Assembly (NCBI GenBank): GCA_030018575.1
Contig: JASEIA010000011.1
Location: forward strand, 1 to 23,479
Direction of reading: 5' to 3'
DNA: 23,479 nt
Source: Nanobdellota archaeon
Lineage (GTDB): Archaea > Nanobdellota > Nanobdellia > SCGC-AAA011-G17 > GW2011-AR17
In this document: positions 1 through 6,690 of the stretch, in pieces
How positions within the stretch are numbered: the first letter of the stretch is position 1
How the letters are laid out: each line of letters opens with the position of its first letter
Notes under the pieces: generated by a model
Databases searched by the model: none
What the model was told of the DNA's origin: nothing
What the model saw: the letters and a program-made list of their open reading frames with translations, nothing else
Program-made: the position numbers and the translations under genes

Positions 1-914
1 CCTAAATCTTTTGTCGGAATGCCTCCCAAGCTCACCTTATCAATGTCGTTTGTCTCTTTAGTTTCATATCCTAGCCATTGCAGGGCTAATCTAGAAAATT
101 GCCCATAGGCAACTGTCGTCCTGCTATCTCCATATGGCGGGGATGTGACAATCAAATCAACAGAATTGTCTGGAATTGATGTTTTGAGCCTTGTATCTTC
201 CTTTAGAATCTGAACTTGGCACTTTTTTTTAGTTTTCTCAAATTCTTTCATAGCATATATATTATCTTTTAATTTATTCCTAAATTCTTCAAGCGCGTCA
301 GGCTTATGCTTTTTTAGCATTTCCCTGTCCATCCTATATAGCTTGTATTCCCTCTTTCGTGTATTAGAAACATTTCTTACTGTTTCAGAAAAAGCAATTA
401 AAAAGAAGTCTTTAATATCTTTATCTTTAATATTCTCTATATTTTTCTTAATTATTGCTAAATCTATTATTACATCCGGATTAAACCAAAAATTAATGTT
501 AAAAAATGAAGGCGGCTCTATTTTAAGCTTATGCGATTCTATATTTTGCTTGTTTCTTATGCAGGAATTAATTAGGCAATGATACTTATTCCATAATGTT
601 TGCGGATTTATTGCGGTTGTTTTTACTTTTCCGATTAATAATGCAAGCGGGTTTATGTCTATTCCATAAGCGGTTTCAAATTGCGGGTGCAATGCGCCTT
701 CAACCAAAGCTGTGCCTGAGCCCATGAATGGGTCCAATAGAACTTTCGATTCCGCTCCATATTTTTCTATAAGCCTTCTCGCTATTTGCGGTATCATCAT
801 TGCTGGATAAGTGTGATATCCATGAGTACCATATTTAGTGTTCTCATTGCGGAAATCCCAAGAAGTGTCCACAAATTTCTTTTCGCTTAATTTACCCAGA
901 TTTTCCAAGGGCAT
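1..914 (-). CDS. DNA methyltransferase (N4-cytosine/N6-adenine type), N-terminal part, cut by window edge
   Basis: This gene encodes an S-adenosylmethionine-dependent amino methyltransferase acting on DNA. Reading the minus strand from ATG at 914 gives an open frame of 304 residues to the window edge. The AdoMet-binding motif DPFMGSGTALVEG begins near residue 61, and the catalytic TSPPYGD motif lies near residue 258. The motif order (FxGxG first, then SPPY) and the lead-in YGTHGYHTYPAMM are typical of modification methylases with a large insert between the two motifs. The start overlaps the end of the upstream winged-helix gene by 23 bp, so the two are probably co-transcribed. No restriction partner is visible on this side. 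It may be solitary, or the partner may lie beyond the edge. Specificity cannot be read from the sequence. Confidence 0.9.
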   Translation of the reverse strand, partial: MPLENLGKLSEKKFVDTSWDFRNENTKYGTHGYHTYPAMMIPQIARRLIEKYGAESKVLLDPFMGSGTALVEGALHPQFETAYGIDINPLALLIGKVKTTAINPQTLWNKYHCLINSCIRNKQNIESHKLKIEPPSFFNINFWFNPDVIIDLAIIKKNIENIKDKDIKDFFLIAFSETVRNVSNTRKREYKLYRMDREMLKKHKPDALEEFRNKLKDNIYAMKEFEKTKKKCQVQILKEDTRLKTSIPDNSVDLIVTSPPYGDSRTTVAYGQFSRLALQWLGYETKETNDIDKVSLGGIPTKDL

Positions 915-1152
915 TTTTCCCCAGCTCCGTCATTTGATATAGCCTGCCTTTTTTAGTATCTTCATTCAAGCATTTTACAAGGCTGTTTCTTTTAAGGTCA
1001 GTAAGCACCATGCTTACATGATTTAGCCTTAAACCAGCCTTTTTTGCGATTTCATTTGGCGTTACAACCTCATTGCCAATAGCCTTCAGCACTTTCTGGC
1101 GGTATGCGCTTGATTTTATCAATGAAACAGCTTTAACAATCTCTTTTTCCAT
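892..1152 (-). CDS. Small winged-helix DNA-binding protein (ArsR/MarR-like)
   Basis: An 86-residue protein that is almost entirely one winged helix-turn-helix. A first helix (about residues 13-26) is followed by the HTH TPNEIAKKAGLRLNHVSMVL (31-50). The wing contains KGRLYQMT, and the final helix starts TELGKNAL. This is the usual architecture of archaeal one-domain transcription regulators that read ELTxxG at the end of the wing. It overlaps the methyltransferase start by 23 bp and probably regulates that gene or its own promoter. It has no sensor domain and no cysteine cluster. A second, damaged protein of the same fold is encoded at 20768-21088. Confidence 0.8.
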   Translation of the reverse strand: MEKEIVKAVSLIKSSAYRQKVLKAIGNEVVTPNEIAKKAGLRLNHVSMVLTDLKRNSLVKCLNEDTKKGRLYQMTELGKNALGKSG

Positions 1153-1171
1153 GTCAATTCTTTATTTGTTT

Positions 1172-1222
1172 TAGTATTTTAATCCTAACTACAATTTTAA
1201 TACAATTTAGATACATATAAAT
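1172..1222 (-). promoter_or_regulatory. Promoter region of the winged-helix/methyltransferase pair
   Basis: Two TATA candidates read on the minus strand. One is GGATTAAAATA, centred near 1180 and 28 nt before the ATG, which would give a leaderless transcript. The other is AAAAGATTTATATG, centred near 1218, with a purine-rich BRE-like lead, and would give a leader of about 40 nt. No Shine-Dalgarno sequence precedes the ATG, so I favour the nearer box. Confidence 0.45.
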
Positions 1223-1291
1223 CTTTTGGTTTTTTGAAAAGTTTTCAATAATGGCGAAAAAATGCGTTTTGCAAAAAATTGCATGGGTGTT

Positions 1292-1306
1292 AGGGGACGT
1301 TCCCCT
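1292..1306 (-). repeat. Short hairpin downstream of the 1327-1737 gene
   Basis: AGGGGA-CGT-TCCCCT is a perfect 6-bp stem with a 3-nt loop. It lies about 20 nt past the stop of the minus-strand 136-residue gene. On the minus strand it is followed within 30 nt by a run of six T (1274-1279), so it could help end that transcript. On the plus strand the hairpin is followed by CTTTTTTT, but no plus-strand gene reads into it. Confidence 0.35.
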
Positions 1307-1326
1307 TACCTCTTTTTTTGAACGAT

Positions 1327-1737
1327 TCACCTAAAATGCTTCATCGTGCTTTCCATTATCTGGCTCGCTATCTTCTCGTTTGAGCTGATGACAACCTCTA
1401 TTGATGTTTTCTTTTCAAACACATCTGATGCCAGCTTTCCTATGTCAACCGAATCAATCTTTTTCTCCAGCAGCAACCCAAGCTTTTTCCTCAGCTCAGC
1501 AGGCAAATAAATCTGTATGAATGTATTTCCCACGATTAATAATTTGCAGACATCTGCGCAGGGCACTCCTGTCTTTGCATTGTAGCCCATTTTCCTGTAA
1601 AAAGCCGCAGCCCACCTGTCCGCATCCGTATTTCCGCTGCAAAGCCTGTCAGCAAGAATAGCGTCTGCGTGCAGGTCAGCAACAAAAGATGAATAGTGCA
1701 GCTGCCTTGCCTCTTCGCTTATTTGATACGCGCCCAT
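1327..1737 (-). CDS. Hypothetical protein, 136 residues
   Basis: I do not recognise this protein. The N-terminal half (residues 1-60) is alpha-helical and alanine-rich, with a segment FVADLHADAILADRL and two isolated cysteines. The middle carries VCKLLIVGNTFIQIYLPAELRKKLG, a strand-helix pattern, and the C-terminal half is predominantly helical with charged faces. There is no signal peptide or membrane segment. It starts 33 nt after the stop of the 94-residue gene. AGGGG six bases before the ATG may act as a weak ribosome-binding site. It is therefore probably the last gene of the S6e operon, which hints at a translation-linked or constitutive role, but this is inference from position only. 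Confidence 0.6.
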   Translation of the reverse strand: MGAYQISEEARQLHYSSFVADLHADAILADRLCSGNTDADRWAAAFYRKMGYNAKTGVPCADVCKLLIVGNTFIQIYLPAELRKKLGLLLEKKIDSVDIGKLASDVFEKKTSIEVVISSNEKIASQIMESTMKHFR

Positions 1738-1770
1738 AATATGCCCCTGAATGATAATATTCTAAAATAA

Positions 1771-2055
1771 TTACCTGCTCTGCTTTCCGGACAGGTGTAT
1801 GTGCTCGCCGTCGACCTTCACGCTGAAAGACTCCAGGTCATTCACAACCAGGTCATTTCCCGGAAGCAGATAGCTTACATCCAAGCCCTCAATTACAACC
1901 TTGTGTATTGCGTCAAAATCAAGAACTTCAAAAGGCGCCTCCCCTGTTTTCTGGGGGTCATTGCCGTTAAACATGCTGATAAAGCAAGGCTTTACATCAT
2001 CCTGCTCACCCTTTTTTCTTCCGACTATGATGCTTTTTGCCTTGTATTGTTTCAT
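1771..2055 (-). CDS. Hypothetical protein, 94 residues, coupled to S6e
   Basis: A small beta-rich protein I cannot assign. Alternating hydrophobic stretches (AKSIIVGRK, FEVLDFDAIHKVVIEGLD, NDLVVNDLESFSVKVDGEHIHL) suggest a compact beta fold. There are no transmembrane segments and no cysteine cluster. Its ATG overlaps the S6e stop codon as ATGA, and GAGG lies four bases upstream inside the S6e coding tail, so translation is very probably coupled to S6e. The tight linkage suggests it is made in step with the ribosome. A ribosome-associated function is only a guess. Confidence 0.65.
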   Translation of the reverse strand: MKQYKAKSIIVGRKKGEQDDVKPCFISMFNGNDPQKTGEAPFEVLDFDAIHKVVIEGLDVSYLLPGNDLVVNDLESFSVKVDGEHIHLSGKQSR

Positions 2056-2474
2056 GCTGCCTCTTTTTTCTCCTCTTTCGGGGCTTCTTCCTTGCCGAAC
2101 AGTTTTGCGAGCGTTTCAGAGCCGTACTTCAGGACTTTCAGGTTTACCTGCGCTGTTTTTGCGCCGATTGTGTTTCCCGCAACAGTCCTTCTCAGCCTTA
2201 TCCCCTGCTCCTTGTGCCTTGTGACCTTTTTCTTTATTCCAACGCCGCCTGTAAGAAGCGCGCTTCTCTTCAATGAGCCTTCCATGTCGCTTCTCATTCC
2301 AAAGCCTGAATCATCAGAGCCGCCTGTAACCTCAAGCTCATATCCCGAAAGCCCTATTCCCTCTCCGTCAACCTTTTGCCCAATCTTCATTCCTGAAAGG
2401 CTGTTCTCTGCAATAGCTTTCTGAAAGCTCTTCCCTGTCTTCGGGTCGCTTACGACAATTTTAAGTTCTGTCAT
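2052..2474 (-). CDS. rps6e: 30S ribosomal protein S6e
   Basis: A component of the archaeal and eukaryotic small ribosomal subunit, binding 16S rRNA. The 140-residue protein begins MTELKIVVSDPKTGKSFQ and contains the family signature running from residue 26 (LSGMKIGQKVDGEGIGLSGY) through GSDDSGFGMRSDMEG and LTGGVG, followed by a basic RNA-binding stretch (KKKVTRHKEQGIRLRRTVAGN). The length matches archaeal S6e, which lacks the phosphorylated eukaryotic C-terminal tail. The C-terminus here ends in an acidic/lysine tail (EEAPKEEKKEAA). The ATG is placed 27 nt after a clear TATA box, indicating a leaderless transcript, and the stop overlaps the next gene's start. Confidence 0.95.
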   Translation of the reverse strand: MTELKIVVSDPKTGKSFQKAIAENSLSGMKIGQKVDGEGIGLSGYELEVTGGSDDSGFGMRSDMEGSLKRSALLTGGVGIKKKVTRHKEQGIRLRRTVAGNTIGAKTAQVNLKVLKYGSETLAKLFGKEEAPKEEKKEAA

Positions 2475-2497
2475 ACGTGAGAGAATTAGGGGGGAGG

Positions 2498-2505
2498 TTT
2501 AAATA
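2498..2505 (-). promoter_or_regulatory. TATA box of the S6e operon
   Basis: The minus strand reads GGTATTTAAACC, centred about 27 nt before the S6e ATG at 2474. This is the spacing expected when transcription starts at or next to the start codon. There is no ribosome-binding site, which fits a leaderless mRNA. Confidence 0.7.
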
Positions 2506-2534
2506 CCTTTCGGAATTTGTGAGGCTGGCGGAAG

Positions 2535-2585
2535 ATGGCTGGTAAAAAGGCGGCTGTTGAGATTGGAAAAATCATATATGCGTGA
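2535..2585 (+). other. 16-codon ORF abutting the broken HEPN gene, possible MNT remnant
   Basis: ATG at 2535 opens a frame MAGKKAAVEIGKIIYA that stops with a TGA overlapping the HEPN start (ATGCGTGA). HEPN genes are commonly preceded by, and overlap, a minimal nucleotidyltransferase gene (MNT). The ending GKIIYA resembles the usual C-terminal strand of such proteins. This is at most a small leftover, and the resemblance is weak. Confidence 0.25.
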
Positions 2586-2939
2586 CTGGAGAAGGGCGGA
2601 AGGGTTTCTTAAGGCTGCAGAATCAAACCTTAAGCTTAATGACTACAGGACAGCGGCAAACAGGGAATATTTTGCATGCGAATCAGCCGTGTGCGCGGTG
2701 CTGAAGCTTAAGGAATAGCTGTGCGCAGCGAACACAAGGAGATATGGGTAAAATCGGCTTTCATAAGCCCGAATGCAAAATTGCTTTTGCGCGAGCTTTA
2801 TGATTTGAGATTGCAGGCTGATTATGGAAAGGCATCTGTTATAACACCGCTTTCTTATGACATAGCGGAAGAATACCTTGAGAAGGTTAAGGAATTTATT
2901 GAAATTCTTGGGAAAGAGGCAGGCATAGTGAAATGTTGA
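2578..2939 (+). pseudogene. HEPN-domain protein broken by a one-base deletion
   Basis: HEPN proteins are small helical proteins, often RNases or toxins paired with nucleotidyltransferase antitoxins. Frame 1 (2578-2718) gives 46 residues starting MRDWRRAEGFLKAAESNLKL with YRTAANREYFACESAV, the first HEPN helices. The downstream frame (from 2715 to 2939) gives IAVRSEHKEIWVKSAF, then LLRELYDLRLQADYG and a final helix IAEEYLEKVKEFIEIL, the canonical second half. Adding one G in the GGAATAG run near 2711-2715 restores LKLKGIAVRSEHK, the expected linker, and a protein of about 120 residues, the normal family length. The usual catalytic Rx4-6H motif is not evident. A sequencing error in the G run is the alternative explanation. 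Confidence 0.75.
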
Positions 2940-3077
2940 GGGCTTGGGGCTTAACAACAAGTTAAGAGCTTGCCTTTGAAGTTCCCCAACCGCCTTTCTT
3001 TGGTTTTCCATTAGCTGCTTGCTATAGGCTACTACCTACGCTGCTACCCGCTATTTACTGCCTGCCACGTCAAAAAG

Positions 3078-3085
3078 TATTTAAG
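3078..3085 (+). promoter_or_regulatory. TATA box of proS
   Basis: AAAAAGTATTTAAGCC lies with its TATA core centred 28 nt before the ATG at 3109, with an A-rich BRE-like lead. No ribosome-binding site precedes the ATG, so the transcript is probably leaderless. Confidence 0.7.
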
Positions 3086-3108
3086 CCAATCATCTCTTTT
3101 TAACTGCT

Positions 3109-4575
3109 ATGGCAGAAGAGAAGGACATAAAAGGCATTACCGTTAAGAAAGCGGATGACTTCTCGGAATGGTACAGCCAGGTTGTGCAGAAAGCTGAATT
3201 GGCTGACTTAAGATATAACCTAAAAGGGTTTGTGTGCTATATGCCTTGGGCTGTAATAAGCATTAAAAAGATGTATGAGAAATACGAGAAGCTATTGGAG
3301 AAGAACGGGCATCTTCCCCTGATTATGCCTTCATTAATACCTGAATCAAACTTCCACATGGAATCATCCCACGTTGAGGGCTTTGCGCCGCAGGTATTCT
3401 GGGTTACAGAAGCCGGAAACGAAAAGTTTGAAGAGAGGCTGGCTTTGCGCCCTACAAGCGAGACAGCATTATACAAGATGTACAGCCTCTGGATAAGAAG
3501 CTACAAGGACTTGCCATTCAAGAGATACCAGTCATGCCAGGTTTGGAGATATGAGGGAAAGGCAACACGCCCTTTTTTCCGCGCAAGGGAATTCCACTGG
3601 ATTGAGGCGCATAACGTGTTTGCAACTGAAGAGGAGGCAAGAAAGCAGGTTTTGCAGGACATGGAAATGACTTACCAGATGCTTGAGCAGGAATTTTCAA
3701 TACCAATCATATTCTTTGAAAGGCCGCAATGGGACAAGTTTGCAGGCGCTGTCTCAACATATGCGGCAGATGCCTTGACAGAGTCAGGAAAGGTTATTCA
3801 GCTGCCTTCAACACACTTGCTTGGGACAAACTTCTCAAAGCCTTTTAATGTGAAATTCATTGACAAGGATGCCTCTGAAAAATACGGGTTTATAACCTGC
3901 TACGGCCCTGCAATAAGCAGGATTTACGGCGCAATGGTTGCGATTCTCGGAGATGACAAGGGAATAGTGCTGCCTTTTGATTTGGCGCCTGTCCAGATAG
4001 TGATTGTTCCAATCTTATTTAAGGGCTCAAAGGAAAAAGTGCTTGAGAAGTGCGAGGAAGCAGAAGCGATGCTTAAGGGAATGTACTCTGTCCAGCTTGA
4101 TGCAAGGGATGACATGAGCGCGGGCGAGAAGTTCAGCAAATGGGAACTGAAGGGAGTGCCTTTCAGGATTGAAATTGGGCCGAAGGATGTTGAGACAAAT
4201 GTTGCTGTTGTAGTGAACAGGTTTACAAAGGAGAAAAAGGCAGTTGACATGAAGCAGCTTGGAAGATACATTGATGAGGCTGCAAGGAATTACACAAGGC
4301 ATTTGAAAGAGAAGAAGCTGTTTGACTTCAACAGCCTGATACAGAAATGCGAAACACTGGAAGAGGCGAAGAAAGCAATTGAAAACAAGAAGATTGTCTG
4401 CTGCGGGTTCTGCTCACTTGGCATGGACGCAGTGAAGTGCGCAGAAGTTATAGAGACAGATTTAGGGGCTTTTGTAAGGGGCAGGAAGGTTACTGAAGAA
4501 AAGAACCATTTCTCAAGCTGCATTGTCTGCGGCAAGAAGGCAAAAGATACAGTGTATATAGCGCGCAGTTATTAG
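3109..4575 (+). CDS. proS: Prolyl-tRNA synthetase, archaeal/eukaryotic type
   Basis: Charges tRNA-Pro with proline using ATP in the cytoplasm. The 488-residue protein is a class II synthetase. Motif 1 lies around residues 45-80 (from GFVCYMPWAV). The proline-binding RPTSETALYKMY starts near 114. Motif 2 (WRYEGKATRPFFRAREFHW) lies near 145. Motif 3 (RIYGAMVAILGDDKGIVLPF) lies near 271. An anticodon-binding domain follows, and then the C-terminal zinc-binding domain typical of the archaeal/eukaryotic form, with CCGFC near 431 and CIVC near 471. The length matches the family (about 480), and the bacterial editing insertion is absent. It stands alone, convergent with the DUF4013 gene 62 nt downstream. 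Confidence 0.97.
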   Translation: MAEEKDIKGITVKKADDFSEWYSQVVQKAELADLRYNLKGFVCYMPWAVISIKKMYEKYEKLLEKNGHLPLIMPSLIPESNFHMESSHVEGFAPQVFWVTEAGNEKFEERLALRPTSETALYKMYSLWIRSYKDLPFKRYQSCQVWRYEGKATRPFFRAREFHWIEAHNVFATEEEARKQVLQDMEMTYQMLEQEFSIPIIFFERPQWDKFAGAVSTYAADALTESGKVIQLPSTHLLGTNFSKPFNVKFIDKDASEKYGFITCYGPAISRIYGAMVAILGDDKGIVLPFDLAPVQIVIVPILFKGSKEKVLEKCEEAEAMLKGMYSVQLDARDDMSAGEKFSKWELKGVPFRIEIGPKDVETNVAVVVNRFTKEKKAVDMKQLGRYIDEAARNYTRHLKEKKLFDFNSLIQKCETLEEAKKAIENKKIVCCGFCSLGMDAVKCAEVIETDLGAFVRGRKVTEEKNHFSSCIVCGKKAKDTVYIARSY

Positions 4576-4610
4576 AAAGCAGGCAGCAGCAAGTAGAGAT
4601 TAATTGTGAT

Positions 4611-4632
4611 TATTAAAAAGAAAAATAAAAAA
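4611..4632 (-). terminator. T-rich terminator of the DUF4013 gene
   Basis: On the minus strand the sequence just past the stop at 4638 reads TTTTTTATTTTTCTTTTTAA. T-rich tracts without a hairpin are the usual archaeal termination signal. It fits the minus-strand gene and not proS. Confidence 0.5.
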
Positions 4633-4637
4633 GAGGC

Positions 4638-5324
4638 TTATTTCCTCTTCTTAACTTCTTTTCTCGGGGCTGCTTTCGGCTTTTCAGCAGGCATTCCAAT
4701 CTCGCCGAACGCCGCGCCAATCAGGCTTAATCCTGTGACTCCTGCTATGAACGAGGAAATTGCATTCCCTGCATACGGCACAAAGCCAAGCAATAAGCCG
4801 AGAGCTATTGAATAAACAATGAAGATTAGCCACGCAAGCAAATACTTTCCTGTGAATGCCTTCCTGAAGACACTGCCAAGGCTGAATGCATCCCTGAATT
4901 TTCCATTAAGGAAATGCATTATTGCGGAAGGGGCTATGAACACTGCAAGCAGCGCAAGCAATGCGCTGACTCCAATGCCCGCCATTGCAGAGCCCGCCAT
5001 CATGCCTGCAAAATCAGGCACCTGGCCAGCCATCATCATCGGCATTGCGCTTTTCAGTGAAGGCCACATGAAGATTGCGCCTATTATGATTGCAGGAATA
5101 AGGTATATGCCTTCAATAACAATTGAGAGCAGCCCCTTTACAAAATAGTCGCCCCAGGTGTCCCATTCAGGCAGGGCGTCATCTTTCTTCATTGCCCTTT
5201 TTGCGCATTCAAGCATATAGCCCATTGCAAAGAAATTAATAATGGGGACAATGCTCAAAAGAATGCCTATTAGCAGTTTTTTTACGTCTGTGAATGGTTT
5301 TTTGAATGCTGTTTCGAAGTCCAT
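4638..5324 (-). CDS. DUF4013-like polytopic membrane protein
   Basis: A 228-residue integral membrane protein of unknown function. The N-terminus (MDFETAFKKPFTDVKKLLIG) leads into a first hydrophobic segment (about 18-36). It is followed by ECAKRAMKKDDALPEWDTWG, the amphipathic motif that marks the DUF4013 family, then four or five further hydrophobic helices at about 66-90, 107-137, 165-187 and 190-212. The C-terminal tail is strongly basic (EKPKAAPRKEVKKRK) and presumably cytoplasmic. Methionines and alanines are abundant in the loop around 92-115. It is transcribed alone from a leaderless promoter, divergent from the pentein gene. Confidence 0.8.
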   Translation of the reverse strand: MDFETAFKKPFTDVKKLLIGILLSIVPIINFFAMGYMLECAKRAMKKDDALPEWDTWGDYFVKGLLSIVIEGIYLIPAIIIGAIFMWPSLKSAMPMMMAGQVPDFAGMMAGSAMAGIGVSALLALLAVFIAPSAIMHFLNGKFRDAFSLGSVFRKAFTGKYLLAWLIFIVYSIALGLLLGFVPYAGNAISSFIAGVTGLSLIGAAFGEIGMPAEKPKAAPRKEVKKRK

Positions 5325-5346
5325 GCATATTTTATCTGCTTTTTGC

Positions 5347-5354
5347 TATTTAAC
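5347..5354 (-). promoter_or_regulatory. TATA box of the DUF4013 gene
   Basis: The minus strand reads GGTTAAATAGC, centred about 26 nt before the ATG at 5324, giving a leaderless transcript. It shares the 130-bp divergent spacer with the promoter of the gene at 5458. Confidence 0.6.
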
Positions 5355-5387
5355 CATTGCGTATTCCCTTGGCAGTTAATACGAATG

Positions 5388-5403
5388 CTTAAATACTTAT
5401 AAA
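5388..5403 (+). promoter_or_regulatory. Promoter of the pentein gene
   Basis: CTTAAATACTTATAAA contains two overlapping TATA-like octamers. From the CTTATAAA box transcription would start near 5426, leaving a leader of about 32 nt that includes a small CGGG/CCCG hairpin. Only a weak AGGA precedes the ATG at 5458. Confidence 0.5.
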
Positions 5404-5457
5404 ACCACTAATTAATAGTAAGTTCGGGCTTTTCCCGCTTGCATTCAGGAACACTCA

Positions 5458-6273
5458 ATGACGAGCCTTGAGTCTAAAGTGCGGCTTGTAACCAGGAACA
5501 CAGACAGCAAATTCTCAGTTAAAGAAAGAGGGCTCTATGTCCTTGTGGGCATTCCTGAAGATGCCGATGACACGCTTGAAGAAAGGCAGGATGTTGCAGA
5601 CGCAATCTCAAAGAAAGGCTTTAATGTAGTTGAAGTGAACTGCCACTGGCCAAGGGACAAGTATGTCTGGTTCAAGAATTCTTATGTGCACAGCCATCCT
5701 TACTATGATGAAGGCGGATGCTTTGTTTTTGGAAAAACTTATTTTGTGGCTTCTGCTGACAAGGATATTTACTGGGACTACAGGATAAGGAGAATAAAGC
5801 AGATGGAAACCATTGAAGACAGGCTTAAGGAAATTCATGATTCTGATTTTTACATGATTCCTTCCCTGAAAAGAAGGGGGCAGGACCCTGAAATGCACCT
5901 TGACCTGTCAATCTCAATAATTGAGTCAAGAAACCTCATGCTTGTTGACAGCAGGCATTACAGGCAGCAGAAAAGGATTTTTGAGAAGATTGCCTATGAA
6001 CGAAGCCAGAAAGTGGTTTTAGTGAATTCCGAGGATGAGGCGCGGCTTTGGCCAATGAATATCCTTATACTTGATTGCAAGGGAAAGACAACAGCTGTTG
6101 CAAACGCAAACTGCAGGAAAGTTTTGAAGGCGCTGAACAAGCATGACATTGACATAATAACAGTTCCGATAACCAACTTGCCTTCCCTTGGCGGCTCAAT
6201 CAGGTGCATAACAAACACTGTTGAGTGCCTTTCTGTTTACAATAAGATAAAAGGCTCAGTTGAAGGAAACTAA
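5458..6273 (+). CDS. Pentein-fold guanidino-group enzyme (amidinotransferase/deiminase-like)
   Basis: The 271-residue protein has the pattern of the guanidino-modifying superfamily, whose members hydrolyse or transfer the amidino group of arginine, agmatine or dimethylarginine through a cysteine nucleophile. Visible hallmarks are HWPRDKYVW at residues 63-71 (substrate-binding Asp), DEGGCFVFGKTYFV near 85 (the EGG turn), HLDLS with the catalytic His at 147 and Asp at 149, and GGSIRCIT with the candidate nucleophile Cys250 near the C-terminus. The length fits the dimethylargininase-like branch (250-300) better than agmatine deiminase (about 360). Substrate cannot be read from sequence. It is monocistronic and is followed by strong inverted repeats. 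Confidence 0.75.
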   Translation: MTSLESKVRLVTRNTDSKFSVKERGLYVLVGIPEDADDTLEERQDVADAISKKGFNVVEVNCHWPRDKYVWFKNSYVHSHPYYDEGGCFVFGKTYFVASADKDIYWDYRIRRIKQMETIEDRLKEIHDSDFYMIPSLKRRGQDPEMHLDLSISIIESRNLMLVDSRHYRQQKRIFEKIAYERSQKVVLVNSEDEARLWPMNILILDCKGKTTAVANANCRKVLKALNKHDIDIITVPITNLPSLGGSIRCITNTVECLSVYNKIKGSVEGN

Positions 6274-6281
6274 TATTATAG

Positions 6282-6326
6282 TGAAAGACATAAGTAATTA
6301 TACACTGAATAGTGTTATGTCTTTCA
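6282..6326. repeat. Inverted repeat 1 downstream of the pentein gene
   Basis: TGAAAGACATAA (6282-6293) pairs perfectly with TTATGTCTTTCA (6315-6326). Inside, CACT (6303-6306) pairs with AGTG (6311-6314) around a GAAT loop, so the right arm is a continuous 16-base stem partner while the left has a 9-base bulge (GTAATTATA). It starts 9 bases after the stop of the pentein gene and is suited to protecting or ending that transcript. Confidence 0.7.
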
Positions 6327-6328
6327 GA

Positions 6329-6371
6329 TATACCTAATGGAATTGTATAAAAATAAATGTCATTAGGTATA
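6329..6371. repeat. Inverted repeat 2 downstream of the pentein gene
   Basis: TATACCTAATG (6329-6339) and CATTAGGTATA (6361-6371) form a perfect 11-bp stem around a 21-nt AT-rich loop. It sits directly between inverted repeat 1 and the terminator hairpin of the opposing microprotein gene. No coding sequence covers it. Confidence 0.7.
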
Positions 6372-6375
6372 GAAT

Positions 6376-6400
6376 AAAAAAATAGGGCTTTTTCAAGCCC
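6376..6400 (-). terminator. Hairpin plus T-run terminator of the acidic microprotein gene
   Basis: On the minus strand GGGCTT-GAAA-AAGCCC forms a 6-bp stem with a GAAA tetraloop and is followed by TATTTTTTT. This looks like an intrinsic terminator for the 6436-6549 gene. A second stem, CCCGAAT/ATTCGGG (6398-6404 with 6421-6427), overlaps it by three bases and would compete with it. Confidence 0.6.
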
Positions 6401-6435
6401 GAATGGATATCTGCTGATTAATTCGGGAAGCTTTT

Positions 6436-6549
6436 TTATTCGTCCCCCTCGTCTTCAATACCTTCATCATCCAATCCGTCTTCGTCATCTATGTCGTCCA
6501 TTCCGTCGTCGTCTTCATCTCCTTCTTCATACATCATGTGGTACTTCAT
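6436..6549 (-). CDS. Highly acidic 37-residue microprotein
   Basis: A short gene with strong translation signals. The minus strand has AAGGAGGTT (6557-6565) seven bases before the ATG, and a TATA box about 68 nt upstream. The protein starts MKYHMMYEEGDEDDDG and continues as repeating D/E blocks separated by single G, M, I or L. By my count 21 of 37 residues are acidic (13 D, 8 E) against one lysine. There is no signal peptide or membrane segment. Such polyanionic peptides can mimic nucleic acid or occupy basic surfaces of ribosomal or DNA-binding proteins, but no function can be assigned. A hairpin terminator follows its stop. It is too short for standard length cut-offs. Confidence 0.75.
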   Translation of the reverse strand: MKYHMMYEEGDEDDDGMDDIDDEDGLDDEGIEDEGDE

Positions 6550-6556
6550 TCAGACA

Positions 6557-6622
6557 ACCTCCTTGTGTTTCCGCAATTGCCTGCGGAATAATCCCATTAG
6601 TGCGCCTAACTTGTATTTAAAC
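6557..6622 (-). promoter_or_regulatory. Promoter and Shine-Dalgarno of the acidic microprotein gene
   Basis: The minus strand carries the TATA box GTTTAAATAC (6613-6622), predicting a start near 6590 and a leader of about 40 nt. AAGGAGGTT (6557-6565) is a near-complete Shine-Dalgarno sequence seven bases before the ATG. The leadered arrangement contrasts with the leaderless promoters of most neighbours. Confidence 0.65.
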
Positions 6623-6690
6623 CTATCGATTTATTGAAAGGGCAAAATTTTCTCACTGCCTTTCAGAACCCTCGCGACTGCGTCGCAAGG

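Noticed and set aside
1795..2424. A long plus-strand frame of 209 codons opposite the S6e operon
   Set aside because: It is antisense to two minus-strand genes, one of which is clearly S6e. Its product is low-complexity, serine/proline/phenylalanine-rich, as expected for the complement of a basic protein gene.
2643..3011. A 122-codon minus-strand frame across the HEPN region
   Set aside because: The plus strand gives a convincing HEPN domain in two frames. The antisense product has no recognisable pattern and no promoter at proper spacing.
2940..3077. CT-rich and GCTGCT-like spacer before proS and a small inverted repeat CTTAAC/GTTAAG
   Set aside because: The stem is only 6 bp, and the simple-sequence character gives no support for an RNA or a gene. 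Only the TATA box at 3078 is convincing.
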